Shown in pieces: positions 16,822 to 24,739 of a stretch of DNA of 41,699 nt. Positions within the stretch are counted from its first letter, which is position 1, and each line of letters begins with the position of its first letter. Source of the DNA: Nitrosomonas sp. Nm33 (lineage in GTDB: Bacteria; Pseudomonadota; Gammaproteobacteria; Burkholderiales; Nitrosomonadaceae); the NCBI RefSeq assembly GCF_900107265.1, contig NZ_FNPJ01000021.1:1-41699 (forward strand), given 5' to 3'. Position numbers and translations under genes: made by a program. Under the pieces are notes generated by a model. That model was given only the letters and a program-made list of their open reading frames with translations. It did not search any database and was not told the DNA's origin.

Positions 16822-18426
16822 TCAGTGTTCTCCGCGTTCGTTGACGACGGGGCTGGTGTTTACTGGATGGATACGGACGAGCAGGTATTCCCCTGCTGAT
16901 TCCTCGGTGATTTCGAATGTGACTCTCTGGCCTGGCTTTAACGAGCGAAGTAATGCCGGATCAGCAATGCGGAAATCCATAATCATCGAAGGCCAATTGA
17001 GACTGGCGATCGGTCCATGCGCAAGTGTGATGGTTGTATGCGCAAAATCAATTGCCTTAATATTGCCCTCACCACGATGAGTTTTTGGCGGTGCGCTTTC
17101 AATGAACGTGCCAGGTTCGGCGTGTGATTTTTCGCTTTTCGCTAAGGAATGGTCTCCGGGACCAAAGCCACTTATGGCTGCCTTGAGGTTACTTTCTGCA
17201 TCGATCAGAAAATTTGCCTTGACCACCACGGCTTCCCCTGCTTCAAGCCCTCCTAATACCTCAGCATAACCATCGGCCTGCATACCGAGTTTTACCGTGC
17301 GCGGTTCATAACGGCCTGCACCAAGATCAACCAGTACCAACTGTCGTATGCCAGTATCGAGTACTGCTGAGTCAGGGACAGTAAGTACTTTTTCCTTACT
17401 ATGAAAAGTAGCAAACTCCGCGCGTGCGTACATATCTGGTTTAAGCAGTCCATCAACATTGGGCAGCTCAATGCGCACGAGAGCAGTACGTGTTTCTGGT
17501 GTCACTTCGGGATAGATAAAAGCCACCTTACCACTGAATACCTTATCCGGGTAGGCATCGACTCTGATGGTAGTCATCTGACCTGGACGAATCATACGGA
17601 GATCTTGTTCAAACACATCAGCCAATACCCATACGCTTGATAAGTCGACAATCTTATAAAGCTCCTCTCCAGGCTCAAAGCGTTTGCCTTCAATGGATGG
17701 TTTTTCCAGCACGACGCCATTTGCTTGGGAGCGTAGCGTAAGATATTGCCTGATTTCGCCTTCACGCTGCAGGCGCTGCAATTCAATCTCCGATATGTCT
17801 AAGTTGCGCAATCGCTGCAATGCACTCTCGATCAGCCTTTGCACTCCAGCTCGCGCATCTGGGCTGCCCTCGGCAACCATACGCATGCCTTTCATTGCAA
17901 TAAAATATTCGTGTTGTGCCGTAATCAGAAGAGGACTATAAACATCCATCAATGCATCGCCTTTTTTGACTGCTTGGCCAGTGGTATTGACGTAGAGTCG
18001 ATGAATCCATCCCTCGAATTTGGTCACTAACGTGTACAATTTACGCTCATCTGGCTGTATTGTGGCCACAGCCCTGACGGTATGAATCATCTCTCGTAAC
18101 ATGGCAGTTTCAGTCCGAACTCCCAGTTTTTGTATTTTTTCAGTGCTAATCTTCACCGCCGCACTATCCACTGGAGGTTCTTCACCTTCATAAACGGGAA
18201 TATAGTCCATCCCCATCGGATCCTTCTTAGGCACTGGCGAGGTATCCGGTAGTCCCATCGGATTGCGGTAATAAAGAATCTTACCCTTCGCAGTGGTAAC
18301 CTCGGGTGACTCGGCCACAGGCTTAACAGACTGGATATTTCCCCACCAATATCCTGCAACGAGTGAAAGTGTGATCAAAACAGCAATAAGAATTACTTTA
18401 GCAAGTGCTCTCATAGCGAACTCCAT
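16822..18426 (-). CDS. cusB: CusB-type periplasmic adaptor with C-terminal CusF-like domain
   Basis: 534 residues, longer than plain CusB. An N-terminal membrane anchor is followed by a heavy-metal-binding segment (residues about 50-80, YRNPMGLPD...KKDPMGMDYIP), then barrel, lipoyl and hairpin domains (KFEGWIHRLYVNTTGQAVKK, then VLEKPSIEGKRFEPGEELYK). Residues about 453-522 form an extra CusF-like domain with LAHGPIASLNWPSMIMDF, giving the H, W, M, M metal site. It joins CusA to CusC and should hand on Cu(I). The ATG at 18426 overlaps the cusC stop (TAATG); a second possible start is Met5. Confidence 0.9.
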   Translation of the reverse strand: MEFAMRALAKVILIAVLITLSLVAGYWWGNIQSVKPVAESPEVTTAKGKILYYRNPMGLPDTSPVPKKDPMGMDYIPVYEGEEPPVDSAAVKISTEKIQKLGVRTETAMLREMIHTVRAVATIQPDERKLYTLVTKFEGWIHRLYVNTTGQAVKKGDALMDVYSPLLITAQHEYFIAMKGMRMVAEGSPDARAGVQRLIESALQRLRNLDISEIELQRLQREGEIRQYLTLRSQANGVVLEKPSIEGKRFEPGEELYKIVDLSSVWVLADVFEQDLRMIRPGQMTTIRVDAYPDKVFSGKVAFIYPEVTPETRTALVRIELPNVDGLLKPDMYARAEFATFHSKEKVLTVPDSAVLDTGIRQLVLVDLGAGRYEPRTVKLGMQADGYAEVLGGLEAGEAVVVKANFLIDAESNLKAAISGFGPGDHSLAKSEKSHAEPGTFIESAPPKTHRGEGNIKAIDFAHTTITLAHGPIASLNWPSMIMDFRIADPALLRSLKPGQRVTFEITEESAGEYLLVRIHPVNTSPVVNERGEH

Positions 18427-19826
18427 TAATGGTGATCTGCTAATTCATCAGGGGTTTTGCCAGTAAGCAGATCGATTTCTGCGAGCGCCTTGTTGTAGTT
18501 GGCTATCGCTGTCACCAGGCTGATTTCGTAATTAAATACCGTCATCTGGCTATCAAGCAGCGTGAGAAAATCGACCTGATTAACTCGGTAGGCAGCCAGC
18601 GCTGATTCAACCGTGAGTCTGGCCTGTGGCAGAATGGTAGTTTGATACAGCTGCACCGATTTGAAATTCTGCTCAGCCGTTGCCACCTGTTGCCGCAGTT
18701 TTGCCGCAATCTCGTTAATTTGCGCCTGATGCAGATCCAATGCTTGATAGTGCAGCGCTTGCGATTCCGCAATACGTGGTTCGATTTTACTGGTGCGCCA
18801 TACCGGAAGGTTAATCGCCACAGTCAGGCTGACCATGTCAGGGCGCGATGTGTTATCTAACATCCTATCCCGCTGGCCATACGCAAGGCGCACATCAAAA
18901 TCCGGATAATATGCTTTTTGCGCGAGTTCCACTGCTTTTTTATTGCGCGCGGCAAGGCTCTGCAGTGCTAATAATTGCGGCCGCTGCGTCATTGCTCTCT
19001 CCCGCAATGATTCCAGCTTCAAGGAGGCTTGATGAATGTGTAGCGACTCGGGTATCAGCTCTCCAGCATAAGCACTACGACCAAGCGCGCGAATAAGCTC
19101 TGCTTCAATCACGGGCCGTTCGCGTGCCAGCTTGAGCAACTCATCCTGCATTCTGGATACCTGTGTCTGCGCCTTGAATGCATCGGCCTGAGTACCCATT
19201 CCCACCCGGTAATGATCCACAGCCAAGTGAGTAAGATCTTCCAGAATCAACTTGTTTTTCTCGACCAGCTTGGTCATTTCCAGAGTAAGCCCCAGGTCGA
19301 AATAAGCAACTTTGAGATCACGTACTACTCGATTTACTGTTTCTTGATAGCCGTAATCAATCGCTTCTGCGTCCTTGCTGGCAACTTCCTTGCGTAAACC
19401 ACGTTTCCCCGGAAAGGGGAAACGCTGGGATAGGCCAATCATTTTCATGGTCATATCCTCGCGATTGAATGGCGAAGATGCCAAGGGCGCATTAATCACT
19501 CCCGCTTCCAGCACAGGATCATCCAGTGCCTCTGCCGGTAATATTCTCCGCTGAGCTGCTTCGCGTTCCCGCTGCGCAGCCTGTATTTCCGGATTGTTCT
19601 GTAAGACCTCGGTGATGAGGGTGGCCAGTGGCGTAACCTGCTTGCCATCGACTGTGGGCTTATCTTGCTGAAATATCGCTGGATGAGCATGGTTTGAAGC
19701 ATCTGCCCGCACATTGAGCGGAATCACCATCCCTAAAACCCATACTGCGATAATTCCATTCCTGAGTATGGAAAAAACATTTCTAGCGCTGTCCGGCGAT
19801 GAGGCAATCATTTTGCTCTCCCTCAC
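18426..19826 (-). CDS. cusC: CusC-type outer-membrane efflux protein (TolC family)
   Basis: 466 residues. There is an N-terminal signal region, then two repeats of the outer-membrane efflux family: LITEVLQNNPEIQAAQRERE, the PLASSPFNREDMTMKMIGL segment, and in the second half VRLAYGQRDRMLDNTSRPDM and LTVAINLPVW. It forms the trimeric exit duct for CusBA. Met6 at 19811 is an alternative start. It lies 43 bases after cusF and overlaps cusB. Confidence 0.88.
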   Translation of the reverse strand: MRESKMIASSPDSARNVFSILRNGIIAVWVLGMVIPLNVRADASNHAHPAIFQQDKPTVDGKQVTPLATLITEVLQNNPEIQAAQREREAAQRRILPAEALDDPVLEAGVINAPLASSPFNREDMTMKMIGLSQRFPFPGKRGLRKEVASKDAEAIDYGYQETVNRVVRDLKVAYFDLGLTLEMTKLVEKNKLILEDLTHLAVDHYRVGMGTQADAFKAQTQVSRMQDELLKLARERPVIEAELIRALGRSAYAGELIPESLHIHQASLKLESLRERAMTQRPQLLALQSLAARNKKAVELAQKAYYPDFDVRLAYGQRDRMLDNTSRPDMVSLTVAINLPVWRTSKIEPRIAESQALHYQALDLHQAQINEIAAKLRQQVATAEQNFKSVQLYQTTILPQARLTVESALAAYRVNQVDFLTLLDSQMTVFNYEISLVTAIANYNKALAEIDLLTGKTPDELADHH

Positions 19827-19869
19827 GTATCAATGTATCACTGATATACGACCTCCCTGATAGCCACAC

Positions 19870-20190
19870 CTATTTACTCCGCTGGATATGCGTAACTATA
19901 TAGTCCCCATTCGACTGAATGAATGTAAAAGTCACACTGTCACCCACTTTGATTTCTTGCATGGGAGCACGCTCCTTGACCTTAAAATTCATCACCATAG
20001 CTGGCCATTTAAGTGATGCAATCGGCCCATGGGCAAGTTTTACGATGTTCTTATCCAAATCAATCGCTTTTACCGTTGCTGTTCCCTCATGAGACACGGC
20101 GGCAGCACCGGCAAGCTGCATGGTGATCAACCCAGCCAATACGGATAAAACACAAACATTGACAAAAACAACCATTACGTTTCGTTTCAT
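19870..20190 (-). CDS. cusF: CusF periplasmic copper/silver chaperone
   Basis: 106 residues from ATG 20190, chosen for AGGAG 8 bases upstream; a longer frame begins at 20259. A signal peptide ends near LAGAAA. The mature part is a CusF-fold domain with the Cu(I)/Ag(I) site H54, W62, M65 and M67 in LAHGPIASLKWPAMVMNF. It delivers metal to CusB/CusA. The same domain is also fused to the end of CusB here, so the system has two CusF modules. Confidence 0.9.
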   Translation of the reverse strand: MKRNVMVVFVNVCVLSVLAGLITMQLAGAAAVSHEGTATVKAIDLDKNIVKLAHGPIASLKWPAMVMNFKVKERAPMQEIKVGDSVTFTFIQSNGDYIVTHIQRSK

Positions 20191-20252
20191 GATTCTCACT
20201 CCTGAATAAATAAATCTTGGTATACAAATCGCTCTAGTAATCCAAGCAGGCA

Positions 20253-20309
20253 AATACATCCTGGCACACTGGCAGGATGTATTGCGCTTTCCTTCTAATG
20301 AGGAAAGCG
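20253..20309. promoter_or_regulatory. Two adjacent hairpins between the membrane-protein gene and cusF
   Basis: AATACATCCTG / CAGGATGTATT (20253-20263, 20273-20283) is an 11-bp perfect stem with a 9-base loop. CGCTTTCCT / AGGAAAGCG (20285-20293, 20301-20309) is a 9-bp stem. Neither has a good T-tract. They may separate cusF expression from the upstream genes, or be an operator. Confidence 0.5.
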
Positions 20310-20389
20310 AAACAAGTTTGGAAAACGATTAAAAATACTCGTTGAATCGAATGGAATTCACTCACGCTGAGGGGCGTGCAGAAATCCAG

Positions 20390-20827
20390 TCAATCAATAC
20401 TGAAAGGAGGAGTGGGAATGAAAAGACGCAGGAAGAGTAGATATAAAGGCGGCCCGAGGCCGGGCACAAATGCGGTATAAGAAGTATGGGGCGAAAAGCT
20501 AAGGAATAAGCCCATCACAAACATTATCACCGGTAACCCGACGATAATGTCAAGCAACGCGATCTCACCTGTAAGCTTGGGTTTACTTATCGAATATTCA
20601 CAATTAGCCAGACAGACTCGCTCACTAGGTGAAGCAGGCTCAGCACAAGTCCCCTCCATATGCTCCATGCTCTGCAGTGCTGGCAGATAGGGCATTACCA
20701 GACAGCCCTCCAGCATAATCTTTGCTTGCATCATCAAAAGGGAGATGAGCAATACTCCGCTCAACAGTCGTTTCGAATAGCGCAAGGAAAACAGGCGGGA
20801 GCAGGTGGAAAGAGTTAAGTGCTTCAT
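20390..20827 (-). CDS. Cys/Met-containing membrane protein of the cus cluster, unknown
   Basis: 145 residues from ATG 20827 (TTG 20839 possible). A hydrophobic N-terminal segment is followed by a short extramembrane stretch with MPYLPALQSMEHMEGTCAEP and ERVCLANCEYS (Cys and Met residues that could bind Cu(I)). Then come a long hydrophobic segment, LLDIIVGLPVIMFVMGLFLS, and a proline-rich hydrophobic tail. No family recognised. Its place between a lipoprotein gene and cusF, on the same strand, suggests a copper-related role; this is inference. Confidence 0.55.
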   Translation of the reverse strand: MKHLTLSTCSRLFSLRYSKRLLSGVLLISLLMMQAKIMLEGCLVMPYLPALQSMEHMEGTCAEPASPSERVCLANCEYSISKPKLTGEIALLDIIVGLPVIMFVMGLFLSFSPHTSYTAFVPGLGPPLYLLFLRLFIPTPPFSID

Positions 20828-20885
20828 GCCGAAAAACAAACTCTTAAAACTGGCAGCCGAATCTTGCTACTTTGTTGATCAAACA

Positions 20886-21239
20886 TTACTTGATCTCTGC
20901 AGCCACTTTACGATGAGAATTAGCCATATCCATATTCTCTTTTACAGCTTGCTCATAAAAATTGATCAAGGCATGGCACATCGATTCCATATCTAGACCG
21001 CGTCTACCATAAAATTGTCTTTGTGCTTCATATTGTTCAAGCATTTTCTTATGCTCTTGCACTTTTGATTGCATCTCTCTAGCAACAGCTTCATAGTGCC
21101 TGGCTAGCGCTTCATGGTCAGCAGCGGTTTTAGCATTCTGGATAGCTTGTGTCATATCCATTGAATGGGGTTTCATTTGGGCACAGGAAATCAATAAAGC
21201 AAGAACGATTAAAATCACAGAAATTTTCCATATTCTCAT
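20886..21239 (-). CDS. Small lipoprotein with coiled-coil, cus cluster
   Basis: 117 residues. Signal peptide with lipobox LLISC (Cys19), so it is lipid-anchored, probably to the outer membrane. The mature part is mostly helical, with MQSKVQEHKKMLEQYEAQRQ, a likely coiled coil, and several His and Met residues. GGGAG lies 8 bases before the ATG. No named family recognised. It is upstream of the membrane protein and the cusFCBA genes on the same strand. Confidence 0.65.
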   Translation of the reverse strand: MRIWKISVILIVLALLISCAQMKPHSMDMTQAIQNAKTAADHEALARHYEAVAREMQSKVQEHKKMLEQYEAQRQFYGRRGLDMESMCHALINFYEQAVKENMDMANSHRKVAAEIK

Positions 21240-21449
21240 GACATCGCTCCCAAATAAGTTGAAGTATTAAGCTAGCAATTAAGACTTCCTGATACGACTT
21301 ACCACACTGGAGTTTACTATTAAATTGTCCCTGAAAAAAGGATTTTGCAAAGAATACTTCAGGAGAAATAACGGACTCCTCACCCAAGTTAAAAGAAAGG
21401 CAAGTGGATGAGGAATACTGTCTTGTATTAGTATCAGATAAAGATAAAC

Positions 21450-21929
21450 TCAATCCCGCTCTGTTTTCAGAATATTTCCATTGAGATCCAATTCGAGTTC
21501 GAGTTCGAGTTCCTTTCCTTCTGTCTTGAGTTCAACTTCATAACCAGTAATCGTCCCATCAGGCTTCATTATCTTCTCAGCCTCCTTGATGGTCGCTTTT
21601 GGGTGTGCCTTGGAAATGGCTTGAACTACCGGTTCAGGTAGTGTCTTGACGTCGATGGTTTCTTCCTTCTGCAGCACCACACCTTCTGGGCTATACAGAA
21701 TTTCGTGTTCTCTGCCGTCTTCTTTGTATTCCACCTCATAAGCATCTTTGCCTTCGAACACTCCCTTCTCGAATTCTACCTTTTTGGTATTTGGGTAAGC
21801 CTTTTCAAAGGCTTCGAGAACCGCTTTGGGTACTTGATGCTTGCTTAATTCTTTCTCACCGGCATTTGCCTGGCCGAATGCTGCTAAAAAAGTGGCCAGT
21901 GCCGCCACAATCCAAAGTTGCATTTTCAT
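21450..21929 (-). CDS. PepSY-like periplasmic protein
   Basis: 159 residues from ATG 21929, preceded by an excellent AAGGAGG; a longer frame from 21965 has no RBS. A signal peptide ends in QANA. Two PepSY-like repeats follow: VPKAVLEAFEKAYPNTKKVE with GKDAYEVEYKEDGREHEI, and LPEPVVQAISKAHPKATIKE with GYEVELKTEGKELELELEL. This matches putative beta-lactamase-inhibitor-like PepSY domains, often found near metal-sensing genes. The ELELELEL tail is coded by a GAACTC hexamer repeat. Likely first gene of the copper cluster. Confidence 0.75.
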   Translation of the reverse strand: MKMQLWIVAALATFLAAFGQANAGEKELSKHQVPKAVLEAFEKAYPNTKKVEFEKGVFEGKDAYEVEYKEDGREHEILYSPEGVVLQKEETIDVKTLPEPVVQAISKAHPKATIKEAEKIMKPDGTITGYEVELKTEGKELELELELDLNGNILKTERD

Positions 21930-21975
21930 AAAACCTCCTTTGGCCGTAGCCGAATATGCACTCATTAAAACCTAT

Positions 21976-22038
21976 CGATCTCTGTCTTTGCAGGCAGAGA
22001 TCGAAAAGATCGCAACGAAAAAATTTTCGTTGCGATCT
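21976..22038. promoter_or_regulatory. Two strong inverted repeats upstream of the PepSY gene
   Basis: AGATCGCAACGAAAA and TTTTCGTTGCGATCT (22007-22038) form a 15-bp perfect inverted repeat with a 2-base spacer. Next to it CGATCTCTG / CAGAGATCG (21976-22003) pairs over 9 bp. On the minus strand the first is followed by TTTTC. This may be an attenuator in the leader of the copper cluster, an operator, or a small-RNA terminator. Confidence 0.5.
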
Positions 22039-22167
22039 ATCTCTACTCTTTAGTTGAATGATTGTCAATATCATTTTCGATGTATGAGAATTACCCAAAA
22101 TAACGAGTTCGTCTGCATTTATCGCAGCAGTCGGTCATATTCAATCAGCAAAGCTGATTTGCAGCTA

Positions 22168-22268
22168 ATTCCATTTCCAAATCAAACATGACGCGAAGGA
22201 GAGCCGCAGACAGTATAAATAATACGGCAGAGAAGCCGACAAAGTCGGGTTTGGTTTTAAAATGGAAT
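22168..22268 (+). repeat. Palindromic element E1 upstream of nnrS
   Basis: 101 bp. Ends ATTCCATTTCC and TTTTAAAATGGAAT pair. Inside are CCGAC-AAA-GTCGG and GTAT/ATAC within GCC/GGC. The relative E2 at 25943-26045 has the same layout, with ATTCTATTT / AAATAGAAT as outer stem, so the ends co-vary. It has no ORF. It ends 36 bases before the nnrS start. It could be a MITE or a structured leader. Confidence 0.75.
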
Positions 22269-22304
22269 AAAATAATAATTTGAATAAAAAAGTACATTAC
22301 CCAA

Positions 22305-23477
22305 TTGAAAAATATATTGTTACAGTGGTTTCCGGATGAAACTAAAACTCACGCGCATCAATGGTTCTTTCCGGCTGCATGTGTATATGCTGTGCTGATG
22401 GTGCCATTGGCCATGCTGGCAAGGCATGGTTACGGACCGGGAGCGCTGGCCGCACCAACCGGCCATGCTTTTGAAATGCTGTTCGGTTTCGCCTTGGCCT
22501 TGATCGCGGGTTATCTGCTGGGTCCTATGCCTGCACGACGATTAGCCTTATTCATAGTTACTTGGCTGCTGGCGCGGCTAATGGGATTGATCGATCCTGC
22601 CAATTGGCTGACTTTGGTGAGTAATGCTGCCTTTGTCACGCTGCTTGCCTGGCATTTACTTCCCCGTCTGCGGGTTGCGAAGAAATGGCGTAATCGTACG
22701 CTGGTACCTTTGCTCGGTCTGATTTGCGCCATTACAATTGCAATCACCTTGATGAACCAGCTTGACTATCGCTGGTTGCATCGCTTTTTGCTGGATGAAA
22801 GCGTGCAATTATTCGCCTTACTGATGCTTTTCATGGGAGGACGCATGCTGGCGCCAGCAGTAGCCGGTGAGTTTTATCGCCAAGGGATGGAACTTGAGGC
22901 AAGGGTTCAGCCGCACATCGAAGCAGGGTTAATTGTGACAGTTACAGCTGCTTTCGTGCTTGCTCCAATCGCGACTTCGGTATCAGGTGTTTTGCTGATC
23001 ATGAGTGGAATTTTGGCAGCTATCCGGCTGTTTCGCTGGCAATTATGGCATTGTCTGGCACGGCCTGATCTGATTTGTCTTGGGCTAGGCTACGGCTGGT
23101 TGGCATTGGGGCTCATGCTGCTGGGCTGGGTAAAGCTGAGTGGAGGTGACTATTTTAGTACCGCAGTTCACGCAATCACCGTAGGTGCGTTAGGTACACT
23201 CGCCGCCAATGTCATGGTGCGCGTGACACTGCTGCATGTGAAGCAATACCCTTCGCGTATACCGCAGATCGTGATAATGACTACCATCATGAGCATCGCT
23301 GCACTCACGCGCATGGGCGCTGATTTCAGCGCCCATCGGGAAATATTATTAGCTATCGCCGCAGTAGCCTGGAGTACCAGTTTTTTGTTTGTTTTATTTG
23401 TTTTGCTGGATTGCCGGACGAATATACTGCAGCACAAATCTGTGAAGCAGCAGTCATTGGCAAAAGATAAGATCTAA
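22305..23477 (+). CDS. nnrS: NnrS-family membrane protein
   Basis: 390 residues with about 12 hydrophobic segments. The N-terminal NnrS signature GYGPGALAAPTGHAFEMLFG is clear, with conserved histidines in GHAFEM and in the later STAVHAITVGALGTLAANVM, which would bind haem/copper. Family knowledge: NnrS relieves nitrosative (NO) stress, which fits an organism making NO from ammonia oxidation. The likely start is TTG 22305 (MKNILLQWFP), as no in-frame ATG precedes the conserved region and no good RBS is visible. Palindromic element E1 is directly upstream. Confidence 0.85.
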   Translation: MKNILLQWFPDETKTHAHQWFFPAACVYAVLMVPLAMLARHGYGPGALAAPTGHAFEMLFGFALALIAGYLLGPMPARRLALFIVTWLLARLMGLIDPANWLTLVSNAAFVTLLAWHLLPRLRVAKKWRNRTLVPLLGLICAITIAITLMNQLDYRWLHRFLLDESVQLFALLMLFMGGRMLAPAVAGEFYRQGMELEARVQPHIEAGLIVTVTAAFVLAPIATSVSGVLLIMSGILAAIRLFRWQLWHCLARPDLICLGLGYGWLALGLMLLGWVKLSGGDYFSTAVHAITVGALGTLAANVMVRVTLLHVKQYPSRIPQIVIMTTIMSIAALTRMGADFSAHREILLAIAAVAWSTSFLFVLFVLLDCRTNILQHKSVKQQSLAKDKI

Positions 23478-23511
23478 CACTTCCTTCGATTTATTACTTA
23501 TCTGGCCAAAA

Positions 23512-23658
23512 TTAAAAAAACAATAGATTGACAATCTGCTGTTCAAAAGCCTGCGGAAAATATTGCAACCCATCCAGAGTGGAATTGGTTGCAATATAAC
23601 CCAGCCCGCAATGGGAGTAGCACCTGACCAGTTCGCTGGTACGCTGGTGTTCAGCCAT
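23512..23658 (-). CDS. Possible 48-aa ORF, doubtful
   Basis: In the roughly 300-base gap between nnrS and the RidA gene an ORF reads MAEHQRTSELVRCYSHCGLG and ends QIVNLLFF. It has no ribosome site and no known family. It may be a remnant; nothing else is visible in this gap. Confidence 0.2.
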   Translation of the reverse strand: MAEHQRTSELVRCYSHCGLGYIATNSTLDGLQYFPQAFEQQIVNLLFF

Positions 23659-23774
23659 ATCGTAGCGTGATTTGTGCAGCTACCTCACGGATCGGGTTCC
23701 TCCGAAATATACCGGTGCTCTTGTGCAATTCACGCTGAATATGCAACAAATACAGGTGCCTGGATATGGTTACC

Positions 23775-24164
23775 TTAGGGGCTCTTGCGTGCGGTTACCT
23801 GAATTTCAATTCGCATGCGCGGATCGGATAAGCCAGCTGCAATCATCATGGCCGCCGGGCGAACCTTATCGAGATACTTGCGAAAAACTGGCCAGCACAA
23901 TTCAAAATCAGCCGCATTGGGTAGTACATAAGTCACCCGTACGATGTCCTGCAAACCGGAGCCGGCCTGTCGTAGGGCTGATTCGATATTCTTGAAGCAC
24001 TGCTCGGCCTGCTCAAGTAAATCATCCGAAATGGTCATGGTGGAGTAATCAAAGCCTGTCGTTCCTGAAACAAAAATCCAGTCCCCTTCCACAACTGCAC
24101 GTGAATAGCCAATTTCTTCTTCAAAGATGGAACCTGAGCTAATCAACCGCCTTGTCATACTCAT
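23775..24164 (-). CDS. RidA/YjgF-family protein
   Basis: 129 residues from ATG 24164 (GGGGAG 5 bases upstream). Family features: SSGSIFEEEIGYSRAVVEGD, FVSGTTGFDY, SALRQAGSGLQDIVRVTYVL, and the C-terminal RIEIQVTA with the substrate-binding Arg of imine deaminases. RidA members hydrolyse reactive enamine/imine intermediates; the subfamily with FELCWPVFRKYLDKVRPAAM may differ in substrate. Monocistronic as far as can be seen. Confidence 0.85.
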   Translation of the reverse strand: MSMTRRLISSGSIFEEEIGYSRAVVEGDWIFVSGTTGFDYSTMTISDDLLEQAEQCFKNIESALRQAGSGLQDIVRVTYVLPNAADFELCWPVFRKYLDKVRPAAMMIAAGLSDPRMRIEIQVTARKSP

Positions 24165-24314
24165 ACTATCTCCCCTTAAAATATTGATAAAAATTTCATT
24201 CAATAATGATCAACCGGTCTAGCAAATAAAGTCAACTACGTAGATTAAAATGTGAATAGATAATCAATCAACTGCGCTCCACCAAAACCACCCAATGGCA
24301 GTAACAGCGCTTGC

Positions 24315-24494
24315 TCATAATGCGTCAGTACTCTGCTGTTTGATCGGAACAAACTTCACCCGCTCGACATCACTGGGGCGGGCACTTTCCAGATGAATAT
24401 TCTTGATCAGCACACTTATTGCAAGCAAGATCACCATAATGATCGGTAGCGGATTGATCAAGACACTTTTGTTGCAATCGGGATCTGCGTCCAT
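24315..24494 (-). CDS. Small single-pass membrane protein, unknown
   Basis: 59 residues: MDADPDCNKSVLINPLPIIM, then VILLAISVLIKNIHLESARP, ending KFVPIKQQSTDAL. One clear membrane helix (about residues 14-31), an acidic N-terminus and a polar C-terminus. No good ribosome site is seen. Codon use looks coding and no stop interrupts. Family unknown. Confidence 0.45.
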   Translation of the reverse strand: MDADPDCNKSVLINPLPIIMVILLAISVLIKNIHLESARPSDVERVKFVPIKQQSTDAL

Positions 24495-24517
24495 GTCATT
24501 GGTTCATTAGTAACTTC

Positions 24518-24728
24518 GCACACTCTCAAAGGTAGTGAAAACGAATGTAATGAGTTTCGCTAAAACGAAGTTTCGCCAAAAAATCGTAGCGAACACTCCA
24601 AGCGCAAGGCGGACGGAGCGCAGCGACGAGAAAATGAAGTTTCAGCGAAACTGCGTTTTAGCGTAGCTACACATATCAAATAGATAGGCGAGAAGCGAGT
24701 ACCGCCCAATACAACGATTGGAGTGTGC
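24518..24728. repeat. Structured inverted-repeat element
   Basis: About 210 bp bounded by GCACACTC (24518-24525) and GAGTGTGC (24721-24728). Inside, CGCTAAAACG (24558) pairs with CGTTTTAGCG (24654) and ACACTCCAA (24593) with TTGGAGTGT (24718). It has no ORF. It may be a small mobile element or a folded transcript just beyond the EAL gene stop. Confidence 0.55.
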
Positions 24729-24739
24729 AGTAGATTTAA

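Noticed and set aside
21130..21453. 107-codon minus-strand ORF overlapping the lipoprotein gene
   Set aside because: It lies in another frame of the intergenic and lipoprotein sequence, with no RBS or domain.
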